Part shown: one piece after another, positions 43,329 through 51,764 of the stretch
Position numbering within the stretch: the stretch's first letter is position 1
How the letters are laid out: the number at the start of each line of letters is the position of its first letter
From: CBDCVD01 sp965224015
Lineage (GTDB): Bacteria; Pseudomonadota; Alphaproteobacteria; Rhizobiales; CBDCVD01
Reading direction: 5' to 3'
Assembly (NCBI GenBank): GCA_965224015.1
Contig: OZ245032.1
Location: forward strand, 1,550,001 to 1,614,000
Length of the DNA stretch: 64,000 bases
Made by a program: the position numbers and the translations under genes
The notes under the pieces: model-generated
What the model was told of the DNA's origin: nothing
What the model saw: the letters and a program-made list of their open reading frames with translations, nothing else
The model's database searches: none

Positions 43329-44462
43329 TCAACCGGCAAACCTTGCGGGGCTGTAGCGGTCAAGATCGTCGCGGTTGTGCACGCCCAGAAGAATTGAAGC
43401 CGCCATCTGCGCAACCAGCGGTCCAAGGGTATAACCGGCATCACCCGGCACAGCGATGATAACCTGGTCATAACGCGGCAACGGCCCGATGACGCAAGCC
43501 CCATCGATTGTCGTGTTCATTCCGGCCCAGGTGCGGATGACCCTGACATGTTCCATTGCAGGCGCAAGTCGGGCTGCCAGAGATACATTTCCCAGCAGCG
43601 ACAACGGCGCAACTTTCGGAACGTTTTCCGGCCCCATGGCGCGAGCAGGCCAACCGCCGCCGATGACGATCCGGCCCGAGGGGAATTGTTTTAACGTGAT
43701 CGGCCGCTCTGCGTGCTGCACCAGATGCCTGATGCGTGTCGTACAGGCCTCAGTGATGTTCATGTGCAAGGGCTCGGCCCGCGATGGGATGGCGACGCCC
43801 AGGCCTTGCACCAGTGGTCCCACTCCCCAGGCCGCCGCCACGACAACACGATCCGCAACGTAGACCCCGGCTTCGCCTGTTGCCTCGACACGATCAGATA
43901 CATCCACAGTACGAATGCGGTCGCACCGAAACGTGACCCCCAGCGCCGCCGCCTTCGCCTTGAGGCGCTTATTGGCCAAAAGCGGATTAACCTTGCCTTC
44001 GTTCCGGCAGAGCTCCGCACCGATGATCTGCGGTCCGATCCAGGGCGCAATCTTTTCCAAAGCAGCCCGATCCAGGATTTCCACATCCAATCCCTGGCGC
44101 GTCTCGCGCGCCGCCTTGGCCTCCAGAAAGGCAAGCTGATCGTCGTTCTCGGCCAGCATCAGACCGCCGTTGCGTACCAGTTCCACCGACCCGAGACGCG
44201 CTGCAAGTTGCTCCCATACTGTCACAGCCTCACGATAAAGGGGAAGCGATGCCTCGATATTGGCAACCTGATCCGGATAGAGCCGCATAAAGCGGCTTTG
44301 CATCTGAACATGAAGACTGCCGGCATTTGCCGTGCTGCCGGCATTAAGCCGCGCATCAACAATTGTGACCCGTGCGCCGGCGCTTGCCAGCTCGATCGCC
44401 GAGACAAGCCCAACCACGCCGCCGCCGATAACAAGAACGTCAGTTTTTGTCGCCAAGTGCAT
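43329..44462 (-). CDS. FAD-dependent amine dehydrogenase subunit (HcnC / opine oxidase subunit B-like)
   Basis: A DAO-fold flavoprotein of 377 residues: the Rossmann FAD loop TDVLVIGGGVVGLVSAIELA, the GSTANAGSLHVQMQSRF loop and the C-terminal SGRIVIGGGWPAR and PGDAGYTLGPLVAQMAA segments. It resembles the beta subunit of opine, hydrogen-cyanide synthase or D-hydroxyproline dehydrogenases, which oxidise secondary amines or imino acids. It overlaps the 2Fe-2S/FAD partner gene by 23 bp, so the two proteins very probably form one complex. A paralogue is at 51765. Confidence 0.88.
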   Translation of the reverse strand: MHLATKTDVLVIGGGVVGLVSAIELASAGARVTIVDARLNAGSTANAGSLHVQMQSRFMRLYPDQVANIEASLPLYREAVTVWEQLAARLGSVELVRNGGLMLAENDDQLAFLEAKAARETRQGLDVEILDRAALEKIAPWIGPQIIGAELCRNEGKVNPLLANKRLKAKAAALGVTFRCDRIRTVDVSDRVEATGEAGVYVADRVVVAAAWGVGPLVQGLGVAIPSRAEPLHMNITEACTTRIRHLVQHAERPITLKQFPSGRIVIGGGWPARAMGPENVPKVAPLSLLGNVSLAARLAPAMEHVRVIRTWAGMNTTIDGACVIGPLPRYDQVIIAVPGDAGYTLGPLVAQMAASILLGVHNRDDLDRYSPARFAG

Positions 44463-46107
44463 TCTCCGCTGCCACAATCGCAGAAATCGCGACCGGCTTG
44501 ATAGGCACACGCGGAGCAAAGTAGCTGAAGTCGCTCATCGTCTTTCCGGTGGCCTGTGCGACCAGTCTTGCGACAACGGGGCCGCAATACCGGCCTTGAC
44601 AACTGCCCATGCCTGCCCTCGTGGTACGCTTTAAACTACCCGCATGACCGGGCTGGGTCCGTAGGCCGTCCAGAATGTCGGCGAACGTGATCTCCTCACA
44701 GCGGCACACCACCAGGTCCCGCGGTGCCTTATCAATCGACCGGGGCGCAATGTCATAGAGCTTCCACAGATGGGTCTGAAACCGGCGATGCCGGGCAAGC
44801 CGGCGTTCTTTTTTGAGAGGACTGTAGGAGCCGCCATGGCCCACACCCGTGGCGGCTGCCCGTCCAGCGATTGTCCCTTCGACCCGCGCCGCGGGGGCAC
44901 CGCCAAGACCGGCGCAATCGCCGATGGCAAAGACATTGGGCACGCTGGTCGCCATGTTGGCGCCGCGCACGCATCTAAGATGTCCAAAGGCTTCGTCGTA
45001 AACCATCTGCGCGCCCAGCAAACGCAATATCTCGTTTTGCGGCTCGAACCCCGCGTTCATGCAGACGGCATCAACGGTTTCCTCATGTTCGTTTCCCTCC
45101 GCGTCGCTAAAGTGTGCGCGCAATTGCGTGCCGTCGCGCTTGAGGCTTTGCAGATGTGTTTTGTATCGCAGCGGCACGCCGCGACGCCTTAGCTTTCGCA
45201 ACATGTCAACGCCCGTATGGAAGAGCGCAGGGTCCAAGGCTGCGACTTTAAGCGCTGTAAACGGCGCATGCCAGGGAGGTGGCGCGGCTTCGGCAACCAT
45301 CGGCACCTCCGCCCCACCACGCAACAGCTCCAATGCGACCTGTACGTTCAGCGGCCCGGAGCCGCAAATCAGCACGCGCTGCGCCGGTAACGTCCGGTAA
45401 CTGCGCCAAAGGGTTTGCGCCGCGCCGGTGGTCATGACCCCGGGAAGCGTCCAACCGGGCACCATCACGGGGCGCTCAAAGGCGCCGGTTGCGATAATTG
45501 CAGCCTGCGGGCGGATGACCAGAGCGCGGCCCGCTTTGTCTGCTAAAAACAAGGGGCCATCGAAGGCCCCCCAGACCTCAACCGAATCGATGACTTCGGC
45601 ACCGCTCTCCTTAACCTGCGCCAACAAACCTGCACCCTCGGCCTGTTGCGCATCAAGGGGTGGGTGATCGACCGGCTGCTTATAGTACTGACCGCCGCCG
45701 ACCTTGCGCTCATCCAGCACCACCACCGACGCCCCGACCGCCCGTGCGGCAATGGCCGCCGAAAGTCCGCCCGCGCCGCCTCCAATGATGGCAACATTGG
45801 GTTCGAGCACCTGCGCCTCCTGCACCTCAGCAGCCAGCGGAGCGCGCTCAAGATCGGGCAAAGCAACCTGCCTTTCGACCGTCATGCCATTCCCGGCCAG
45901 GCTCATGCAGGCCCGTTGGTTAGGCACGCCGTCGATTGTGACGAGGCAATCCTGACACACCCCCATTCCGCAGAACATGCCGCGTGGATGACCTTTGGCG
46001 GTTTGCCGCAAGTCTCGCACGCCCGCATCCGTTAGTGCCGCAGCTACGGACTGTCCGGCCTGAAACGGAATCGGATGACCGCCGAAATCAAAGCTATTGC
46101 CACTCAT
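44440..46107 (-). CDS. Fused 2Fe-2S / FAD / BFD-type subunit of an amine dehydrogenase (HcnA-HcnB-like)
   Basis: One 555-residue chain carries three modules that are often separate. Residues 1 to about 95 form a Fer2_4-type ferredoxin (GMFCGMGVCQDCLVTIDG with further Cys in RACMS). About 100-430 is an FAD/NAD disulfide-reductase-type domain (VAIIGGGAGGLSAAIAARAVG, NVFAIGDCAGLGGAPAARVEG). About 450-530 is a BFD-like [2Fe-2S] domain (VVCRCEEITFADI, GSCQGRYCG). It is the alpha plus gamma partner of the 43329 flavoprotein in opine/D-hydroxyproline dehydrogenase-type complexes. AAAGGTGG precedes the ATG at 46107. It overlaps the upstream gene by four bases. Confidence 0.9.
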   Translation of the reverse strand: MSGNSFDFGGHPIPFQAGQSVAAALTDAGVRDLRQTAKGHPRGMFCGMGVCQDCLVTIDGVPNQRACMSLAGNGMTVERQVALPDLERAPLAAEVQEAQVLEPNVAIIGGGAGGLSAAIAARAVGASVVVLDERKVGGGQYYKQPVDHPPLDAQQAEGAGLLAQVKESGAEVIDSVEVWGAFDGPLFLADKAGRALVIRPQAAIIATGAFERPVMVPGWTLPGVMTTGAAQTLWRSYRTLPAQRVLICGSGPLNVQVALELLRGGAEVPMVAEAAPPPWHAPFTALKVAALDPALFHTGVDMLRKLRRRGVPLRYKTHLQSLKRDGTQLRAHFSDAEGNEHEETVDAVCMNAGFEPQNEILRLLGAQMVYDEAFGHLRCVRGANMATSVPNVFAIGDCAGLGGAPAARVEGTIAGRAAATGVGHGGSYSPLKKERRLARHRRFQTHLWKLYDIAPRSIDKAPRDLVVCRCEEITFADILDGLRTQPGHAGSLKRTTRAGMGSCQGRYCGPVVARLVAQATGKTMSDFSYFAPRVPIKPVAISAIVAAENALGDKN

Positions 46108-47048
46108 GGGCCACCTTTGAGCAACCGGTCGCGCAGGGCCACCAGTTTCGCTACCGCGCGCGCGCGCCATACCGCCCGCTGTTCCACTGACACGCCTCCA
46201 CGTGCCGCATCACGCGCTTGCGCAACGCGCGCTACCAGTTCTGCTGACCACGCGACCGTTTCGCCCCTTTCTTCACCCATACGCCTGTACGCCGGTCCCA
46301 TTCGCGCCGCATGGGCGCAAACGCCGCCAGGTGTATTCAATTCGGCGGTTTCAAATGGCCCCGACAGGGCCCATCGCGGCCCCAACCCAAGCCTCATGAC
46401 CCTGTCCACGTCATCCGGTTCAACCACACCCTCATCCACCAGGCGATAAGCCTCTCGCAGGACGCTCCCCTGCAGGCGGTTCATTACAAACCCTTCAATT
46501 TCACGGGATAATATGACCGGCGCAAATCCGACCCTGGTAAAGTGGTCCCTGGCCATGTCCATCGCCGCGACTGTCGTACCAGGCGCCGGGCAAAGCTCTA
46601 TCAGCCGCAAAACGGCGGGCGGATTGACGGGGTGCGCAACGACGCAGCGGGCCTGTTTCTTGGTATCGGCAACGATCCGCGACATCGGGATGGCCGATGA
46701 CGCGGTTGCCAGCACCGTTTCGGGTTTCACCTTTGCCAGGAGATCGGCAAAGATTGCCTGCTTTGCCGACACATCCTCTGGTCCGCACTCCAACACGAGG
46801 TCTGCGTCCTGCAGCACGAGGTCTGCCGACCCGGCACAGTCGACACGCCCCCCCTGATCGCGGCTTAATCCGGACAACCCTATGGCGTCGATTTGCCCCA
46901 GCATACGTGATTTCGCGTTCGCAAGACGCGCCGCATCTGGGTCAACAATGGTGACGCGCCATCCGGCATCCGCAAACACGGCAGCAAACGACACGCCGAT
47001 AAAACCGGCCCCCAAGATGACGATCCGTCTTTTCACCTGGCTATTCAA
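46104..47048 (-). CDS. 3-hydroxyacyl-CoA dehydrogenase-family NAD-dependent enzyme (gulonate/hydroxyacid dehydrogenase-like)
   Basis: The 314-residue protein has the NAD loop IVILGAGFIGVSFAAVFADAGW, the ATASSAIPMSRI strand with AHPVNPP, and the helical C-terminal half with EGFVMNRLQGSVLREAYRLVDEGV. Its single-domain size and HPVNPP motif are closer to L-gulonate 3-dehydrogenase (lambda-crystallin) and carnitine dehydrogenase than to fatty-acid oxidation enzymes; carnitine dehydrogenase is notable given the betaine-like theme. The exact substrate is not determined. It is the first gene of a minus-strand operon with the amine dehydrogenase subunits. Confidence 0.82.
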   Translation of the reverse strand: MNSQVKRRIVILGAGFIGVSFAAVFADAGWRVTIVDPDAARLANAKSRMLGQIDAIGLSGLSRDQGGRVDCAGSADLVLQDADLVLECGPEDVSAKQAIFADLLAKVKPETVLATASSAIPMSRIVADTKKQARCVVAHPVNPPAVLRLIELCPAPGTTVAAMDMARDHFTRVGFAPVILSREIEGFVMNRLQGSVLREAYRLVDEGVVEPDDVDRVMRLGLGPRWALSGPFETAELNTPGGVCAHAARMGPAYRRMGEERGETVAWSAELVARVAQARDAARGGVSVEQRAVWRARAVAKLVALRDRLLKGGP

Positions 47049-47064
47049 AGCTTACCTTTTCCTT

Positions 47065-47099
47065 GCATTCGTTCGCATGGAGCACAAAAGTACGAATAT
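47065..47099. promoter_or_regulatory. Shared operator-like motif, site 2 (divergent)
   Basis: GTTCGCATGGAGCAC (47071-47085) and the following GCACAAAAGTACGAATATC resemble the shared motif in two overlapping, weaker copies. It lies between the divergent starts at 47048 and 47138. Confidence 0.5.
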
Positions 47100-47137
47100 C
47101 TCCAAAACATATATCAGTACAAGAAGGATTGCGCATA

Positions 47138-47896
47138 ATGACAGTTCCTCAAGATCTCAAAGGGCGAAAGGCAATAGTAACAGGCGGCGCCTCCGGCCTG
47201 GGGCGCGCCATTGCACAACGGCTCGCGGCATCCGGCGCCACGGTTACGATCATCGACCTGGAATCCTCACGCCAGAATGTGCCTGAGGCCTTCTCTTTCA
47301 CCGCCTGCGATCTTTCCAGGCCCGAGGCGAAGACCGACCTCGTTCTCAGCGCCGGCCCGTTGGAAACGGTAGACATTGTTGTGGCAAACGCAGGGGTGGT
47401 CCCACCATGGCGCGGCATGGCGGACCTCAATGGAGAGGAATGGGCACACGTTATGGCAATCAACACGTGGGGCATTGCGGCCTGTATCTCCGCGTTTGTT
47501 GAAAACCTGAGCCGGTCAGATCATGCCTCCATCATTGTCATGGCATCGATTAACGGCTATCGGGCGCATCCAAAACAGGTGCTCTACACAGCGTCCAAAC
47601 ACGCAGCCATCGGCATTATGCGCGCCGCCGCTCTTGACTTAGGCGCCTCAGGCATCCGCGTGAATGCGCTGGCTCCCGGCCCGATCGCAACGGATGCGCT
47701 GATGACACGCATCTCGTGTCGTCACGCAGAGGGGGGCCCATCTTTACAAGAGGCCCTGGCCGCCATGCAGGCCGAGACAGCACTGGGGCGCATGGCCAGC
47801 GAACGCGATGTGGCCAATGCCGCGCATTTTCTGGCATCCGACGCCTCACGTGGCATGACCGGTGTTGTTCTTCCCGTTGAAGGCGGCCTCCCTTAG
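47138..47896 (+). CDS. SDR-family oxidoreductase
   Basis: A classical SDR of 252 residues: the cofactor loop VTGGASGLGRAIAQRL, ANAG, Ser in VMASINGYR, YTASKHAA as YxxxK, and NALAPGPIATDA. Asp in TIIDLESS after the second strand suggests preference for NAD(H). AAGGA lies upstream of the ATG at 47138. It is divergent from the hydroxyacyl dehydrogenase-like gene, with site 2 between. The substrate is unknown. A C-like terminus (TAGCGCGTATCATG) overlaps the stop. Confidence 0.9.
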   Translation: MTVPQDLKGRKAIVTGGASGLGRAIAQRLAASGATVTIIDLESSRQNVPEAFSFTACDLSRPEAKTDLVLSAGPLETVDIVVANAGVVPPWRGMADLNGEEWAHVMAINTWGIAACISAFVENLSRSDHASIIVMASINGYRAHPKQVLYTASKHAAIGIMRAAALDLGASGIRVNALAPGPIATDALMTRISCRHAEGGPSLQEALAAMQAETALGRMASERDVANAAHFLASDASRGMTGVVLPVEGGLP

Positions 47897-47959
47897 CGCG
47901 TATCATGTCTAAATAGAACCCATTTTCGTTTCTCGATTGGCCCACGCCCACCCTCTAGT
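47894..47959. repeat. Family C remnant
   Basis: TAGCGCGTATCATGTCTAAA then TAGAACCCATTTTCGTTTCTC, GATTGGCCCACGCCC: an internally deleted C copy starting at the SDR stop codon. Confidence 0.65.
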
Positions 47960-48799
47960 CTAGCCAAGGGGCTGCCAGCCGGCATCAGCCAGAATCTGAT
48001 GACTGGCCTTAATGTCGCTGTCAGGATCCGCTCCCGGCTGCAGGGCGTCGGTAATGATTTCGAGCACTGTGACGCCTTCGTATCCGATGTCGTTGAGCGC
48101 TTCAGCAACGGGTTTCGGTTCGACGATTCCGGTGCCCAGGCGCGTGTGAACGAATTCCTCGTATCCGCTGTCCGAAATGTGCACGTTCTTGACCCGATCC
48201 CCCAACATGCGAATCGCGGCCGCCGGGTCTTCCCTAATGTATGCGCCATTGCACACATCGTAATTGACGCCCACTTCGGGGCCGATGAGGTCTGCGGTGT
48301 CTGCCATATCCTGCGCCGTTGGTAGATAGGTGAAGGGGACATTCTCGAGCAAAAGCTCGACACCTGTGCCGCGCGCATGATCGACCAGCTTTTTCATGCC
48401 CTCCACAAACCAATCGAGCATCCACTGGTGCGGCGGGTTAATAAGGCTGTTCACCGGTCCCGGGATGGCAACCACATAGGGGCACGACAGTTCGGCAGCG
48501 AAATCAATCGCCTCGCGGTACCGGTCCAACGTGTATTCACGCATCAGCCGGTCAACCCCGTTCGGGTTGTTATCCAACAGGGGATAGCAGAACGACGAAA
48601 TCCTCGTACCTTCGCCGTCCATCCAGGTCTTATAGTACCGTTGCTGCTCGCCCGAAAGCTCTCGTGGCCAACAATGGGGCGGGAAGATCATGAGTTCAAA
48701 GATATCATAGCCCATGGTGTTGAGATGTTTCATTGCCCCAAGGCCATCGTGCGAATATAGAAACGGAAATGTACTGGCTGCGACTTGAAGTTTGCTCAT
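47960..48799 (-). CDS. Sugar-phosphate isomerase/epimerase-like TIM-barrel protein (AP endonuclease 2 family)
   Basis: A 279-residue xylose-isomerase-like barrel. The metal/acid residues sit in GVELLLENVPF, GVNYDVCNGAYI, NVHISDSGYEEFVHTRLGTG and GVTVLEIIT, the usual Glu-Asp-His-Glu order. Members isomerise or epimerise keto sugars, inosose or hydroxypyruvate, so the reaction cannot be assigned. It is divergent from the OYE gene, with shared-motif site 3 between. Confidence 0.87.
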   Translation of the reverse strand: MSKLQVAASTFPFLYSHDGLGAMKHLNTMGYDIFELMIFPPHCWPRELSGEQQRYYKTWMDGEGTRISSFCYPLLDNNPNGVDRLMREYTLDRYREAIDFAAELSCPYVVAIPGPVNSLINPPHQWMLDWFVEGMKKLVDHARGTGVELLLENVPFTYLPTAQDMADTADLIGPEVGVNYDVCNGAYIREDPAAAIRMLGDRVKNVHISDSGYEEFVHTRLGTGIVEPKPVAEALNDIGYEGVTVLEIITDALQPGADPDSDIKASHQILADAGWQPLG

Positions 48800-48848
48800 T
48801 GGGAGGGGGTTCCTTTTTTGTTTCAGGCTGTTCTGATATGTTCAAATT

Positions 48849-48873
48849 GCGCACAAATGTTTGTATAACGCAC
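48849..48873. promoter_or_regulatory. Shared operator-like motif, site 3 (divergent)
   Basis: GCGCACAAATGTTTGTATAA then CGCAC, one of the best copies. It is centred between the divergent starts at 48799 and 48906. Confidence 0.7.
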
Positions 48874-48905
48874 GAGCTTGTGATTCAACGGAAAAAGGAA
48901 TTGTG

Positions 48906-50006
48906 ATGACCAGCACGCTGTTCTCGCCCATAAGGCTTCGGGATCTCACGATCCCCAATCGCATTACCGTCTCGCCCATGTGCCAATATTCTGCAACAGA
49001 TGGTGTTGCGCAGGACTGGCATTTGGTCCATCTCGGCCAGTATGCCGTTTCCGGCTCCGGATTAGTGTTTACGGAAGCGACCGGGGTCGAGCCGGACGGG
49101 CGGATTACGCTTGGCTGTACCGGTCTCTACGATGATGCGAGCGAAGCTGCTTTTGCACGGATCCTGGCTTTTATGAAATCGGTCGGCAATATGGCTGTCG
49201 GCATTCAACTGGGCCATGCGGGCCGCAAAGCCAGCACGGTCGCGCCCTGGAACGGTGGCGGCATGATCGAAGGCAACGGCGCCTGGCGGCCGCAAGCCCC
49301 CTCCCCGGTCCCCTATCTTCCCGGGTGGCCTGCCCCTGCACCCATGGATCTTGCGGATCTTCGCCGCGTCAAAGACGCGTTTGTTGATGCCACCATTCGT
49401 GCCGATCGCGCAGGGTTTGACGTTATCGAGTTGCATGCCGCGCATGGGTATCTGCTGCATCAGTTCCTCTCACCGTTGACCAACAGGCGCTCGGACGCAT
49501 ATGGCGGGGATCTTGCCGCGAGAATGCGCTACCCGCTGGAAATTTTTGCGGCTGTACGGGACGCCTTTGCAGACGAAAAACCTGTTATGGTGCGCCTGTC
49601 TGCCTGTGACTGGATTGAGGGCGGCTGGGATATTGAGCAGTCGATAGCCTTCTGCCGGGAACTGAAACGGCTTGGCTGTGATATGATTGACGTCAGTTCC
49701 GGCGGCCTTGATCAATCGCAGGACATTGCAACCGGGCCGGGATATCAGACCGGCTTTGCGGCCCGCATTCGGGCAGAGGCGGGCATAGCCACAATGACGG
49801 TCGGGCAAATCACCGGCGCGATACAGGCCGAAACCATCCTGCGATCGGGGCAAGCGGATATGGTTGCGCTCGCCCGTGGCATGTTGTGGGATCCGCGCTG
49901 GACCTGGCATGCCGCGGCTGAACTCGATGAAGAAATCTCCCTGCCCGCGCCCTATGCCCGCTGCAATCCAAAGCTTCGTGCGAAACCCTTTATCTTGAGG
50001 AAATAA
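48906..50006 (+). CDS. NADH:flavin oxidoreductase, Old Yellow Enzyme family (YqjM-like)
   Basis: A 366-residue FMN barrel. SPMCQYSATDGVAQDWH places a cysteine where YqjM has its flavin-modulating Cys, QLGHAGRKAS is the flavin loop, and HAAHGYLLHQFLSPLTNRRSDAYGG is the His/His (substrate-binding) and Arg region. Members reduce activated C=C bonds; some in catabolic operons demethylate betaines such as stachydrine, but those are larger fusion proteins. AAGGAA lies upstream of the ATG at 48906. It lies two bases before the next SDR. Confidence 0.92.
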   Translation: MTSTLFSPIRLRDLTIPNRITVSPMCQYSATDGVAQDWHLVHLGQYAVSGSGLVFTEATGVEPDGRITLGCTGLYDDASEAAFARILAFMKSVGNMAVGIQLGHAGRKASTVAPWNGGGMIEGNGAWRPQAPSPVPYLPGWPAPAPMDLADLRRVKDAFVDATIRADRAGFDVIELHAAHGYLLHQFLSPLTNRRSDAYGGDLAARMRYPLEIFAAVRDAFADEKPVMVRLSACDWIEGGWDIEQSIAFCRELKRLGCDMIDVSSGGLDQSQDIATGPGYQTGFAARIRAEAGIATMTVGQITGAIQAETILRSGQADMVALARGMLWDPRWTWHAAAELDEEISLPAPYARCNPKLRAKPFILRK

Positions 50007-50008
50007 TC

Positions 50009-50782
50009 ATGCCATCCCTTAATGGAAAAACAGTTTTTGTGACCGGTGCCTCCAAAGGCATCGGCGCGGCGATCGCCAAAGCCATGGTTGCCGCCGGCGC
50101 CACACTCATCGCCCACTATGGGCGTGACCGATCCGGTGCTGAGGCGGCAACGGCGGCGGCGGTGCCTGGTCAGGTGACACGGGTTCAGGCTGATTTGTCG
50201 GATATGGAGCAAGTGGATGCTCTGTGGAAGAGCGCCCTTGAGGCCGCCGGCGGCCACATTGACGTGCTGGTCAACAATGCCGGAACCATGCATCAGTCCG
50301 GCGGCATTGAAGACCCCATCGCGGACTGGGACGAGGCCTGGGCCCACGCGATGGCTGTCAATGTTTACGCGCCGGTGCGGCTGTTGCGTCACGCGGTTCG
50401 CACCTGGCTTGACGACGGCAAGAGCGGTGCGGTCATTGCGATCGGCAGTTGGGTGACAACCCGCGGGACGGCAAACCCGGGCGCGATATCTTACGCCGCA
50501 TCCAAGGCGGCGATTGCTGCTGCCACCAAAACGGTTGCGCGCAACTACGCTGCCCGGGGTATTCTCGCCTATGTAATCGCCCCCGGCGTTGTAGACACGC
50601 AGATGTCGGTAGACAGTGCGGCGAAAACCGGCGGTGTGGATGCGGTAACCGCGACGTTGCCCATGGGGGAATGGATCCCCCCCGCAGAGATCGCCGAGAT
50701 GGCTGTGTTTCTTGCCGAAGGCCGTGCGCGCCATCTGACAGGCGCGACCATTGATCTGAACGGCGCGGCTTACATCCGATGA
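50009..50782 (+). CDS. SDR-family oxidoreductase
   Basis: A 257-residue SDR: VTGASKGIGAAIAKAM, NNAG, Ser in AIGSWVTTRG, YAASKAAIAAATK as YxxxK, and YVIAPGVVDT. It is cotranscribed with the OYE gene (2 bp spacing). It is convergent with the DapA-like gene, and their 3' ends overlap by 13 bp. Confidence 0.92.
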   Translation: MPSLNGKTVFVTGASKGIGAAIAKAMVAAGATLIAHYGRDRSGAEAATAAAVPGQVTRVQADLSDMEQVDALWKSALEAAGGHIDVLVNNAGTMHQSGGIEDPIADWDEAWAHAMAVNVYAPVRLLRHAVRTWLDDGKSGAVIAIGSWVTTRGTANPGAISYAASKAAIAAATKTVARNYAARGILAYVIAPGVVDTQMSVDSAAKTGGVDAVTATLPMGEWIPPAEIAEMAVFLAEGRARHLTGATIDLNGAAYIR

Positions 50783-51735
50783 GCCGACCCGACCTCTGGC
50801 TTGCGGCGCTCGATGGTATTTACGACAATGTCCAGTTCGTGCATCAAAGGCACCATGCGGGCCACGCGATCCTTTCCTTCCTTGCCGAGGCTCGCAAACG
50901 TGGTGCTCGGTGCCCGCACGTCGCCAACGGGATGCCCGGCCGCCGCGGCCAGGGCCTTGGAGTAGCACTGATGTCCATAAAGCGGATGACCATCGGTGAT
51001 GATCGCATCGAATTTCGAGACGATCGATTGCACCGCCTGCACATCATCCCAACGCCCCTGCTCGGCCCATTCGACAAACTTTGTTGTGGCGCGTGGAATA
51101 TAGTTGCCATAAGGGTTTACATATCCCATGGCGCCCATCTTGTAGCTCTCAAGAACCCGTTGCCCGGCCCAAGGGTTCATATGCCCCTCGCTTTCTACCA
51201 GAATATCATGAATACGCTCAATACGTTGCGAGGCCTCCTTGATATAGCGAATTTGCTCAAAGCTTTTCGCAAGACGGCCGACGAGTTTGGCCGACATGTC
51301 CACGTTCGATGTGAACGGGTTGTTGTAAAGCATGATCTGCAAATCGCAGGCATCGCAAATCGCTCTGTAGTACGCGAAAATTTCGTCCTCAGTCGGTGTG
51401 TAGTAGTATGGCGGAATGATCATCAGCCCGTCGGCGCCCAGATCTTCGGCCTGTCTGGAATAACGCACGGCGTTGGGGGTGTAGGCGTTCATGCTTCCAA
51501 CCCAGACCACCATACGTCTGTTGACATATTCGACCGTCTTTTTCACAAAAGCCGTGCGCTCGGTGTCGCAGATCGTCAGAAATTCTCCCGTCGTTCCGAG
51601 AATGATGACACCGGGAACGCCACACCCGTGCTGCCAGTCGAGAAATCCTTCCCAGGCTTCAAAGTCGATCTCCTTGCCGCTTGGCGTGAAGGGAGTAATG
51701 GTCACTGTGTGACTGCCAGAGTAGGTTGGTTTCAT
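50770..51735 (-). CDS. DapA-family aldolase or dehydratase, second copy
   Basis: A 321-residue class I barrel with Lys166 in IRYIKEASQR, Tyr137 in IMLYNNPFTS and GTTGEFLTI. It is only distantly similar to the 36878 paralogue. The long C-terminus (YGHQCYSKALAAAAGHPVGDVRAP) is like that of the dihydrodipicolinate synthase relatives in amino- and imino-acid catabolism. AAAGG lies upstream of the ATG. Its start is only 29 bp from that of the divergent FAD gene, so one of the two promoters must lie inside coding sequence. Confidence 0.88.
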   Translation of the reverse strand: MKPTYSGSHTVTITPFTPSGKEIDFEAWEGFLDWQHGCGVPGVIILGTTGEFLTICDTERTAFVKKTVEYVNRRMVVWVGSMNAYTPNAVRYSRQAEDLGADGLMIIPPYYYTPTEDEIFAYYRAICDACDLQIMLYNNPFTSNVDMSAKLVGRLAKSFEQIRYIKEASQRIERIHDILVESEGHMNPWAGQRVLESYKMGAMGYVNPYGNYIPRATTKFVEWAEQGRWDDVQAVQSIVSKFDAIITDGHPLYGHQCYSKALAAAAGHPVGDVRAPSTTFASLGKEGKDRVARMVPLMHELDIVVNTIERRKPEVGSAHRM

Positions 51736-51764
51736 GGCTTAATCCTTTTCCAAAGAGCTTTGAC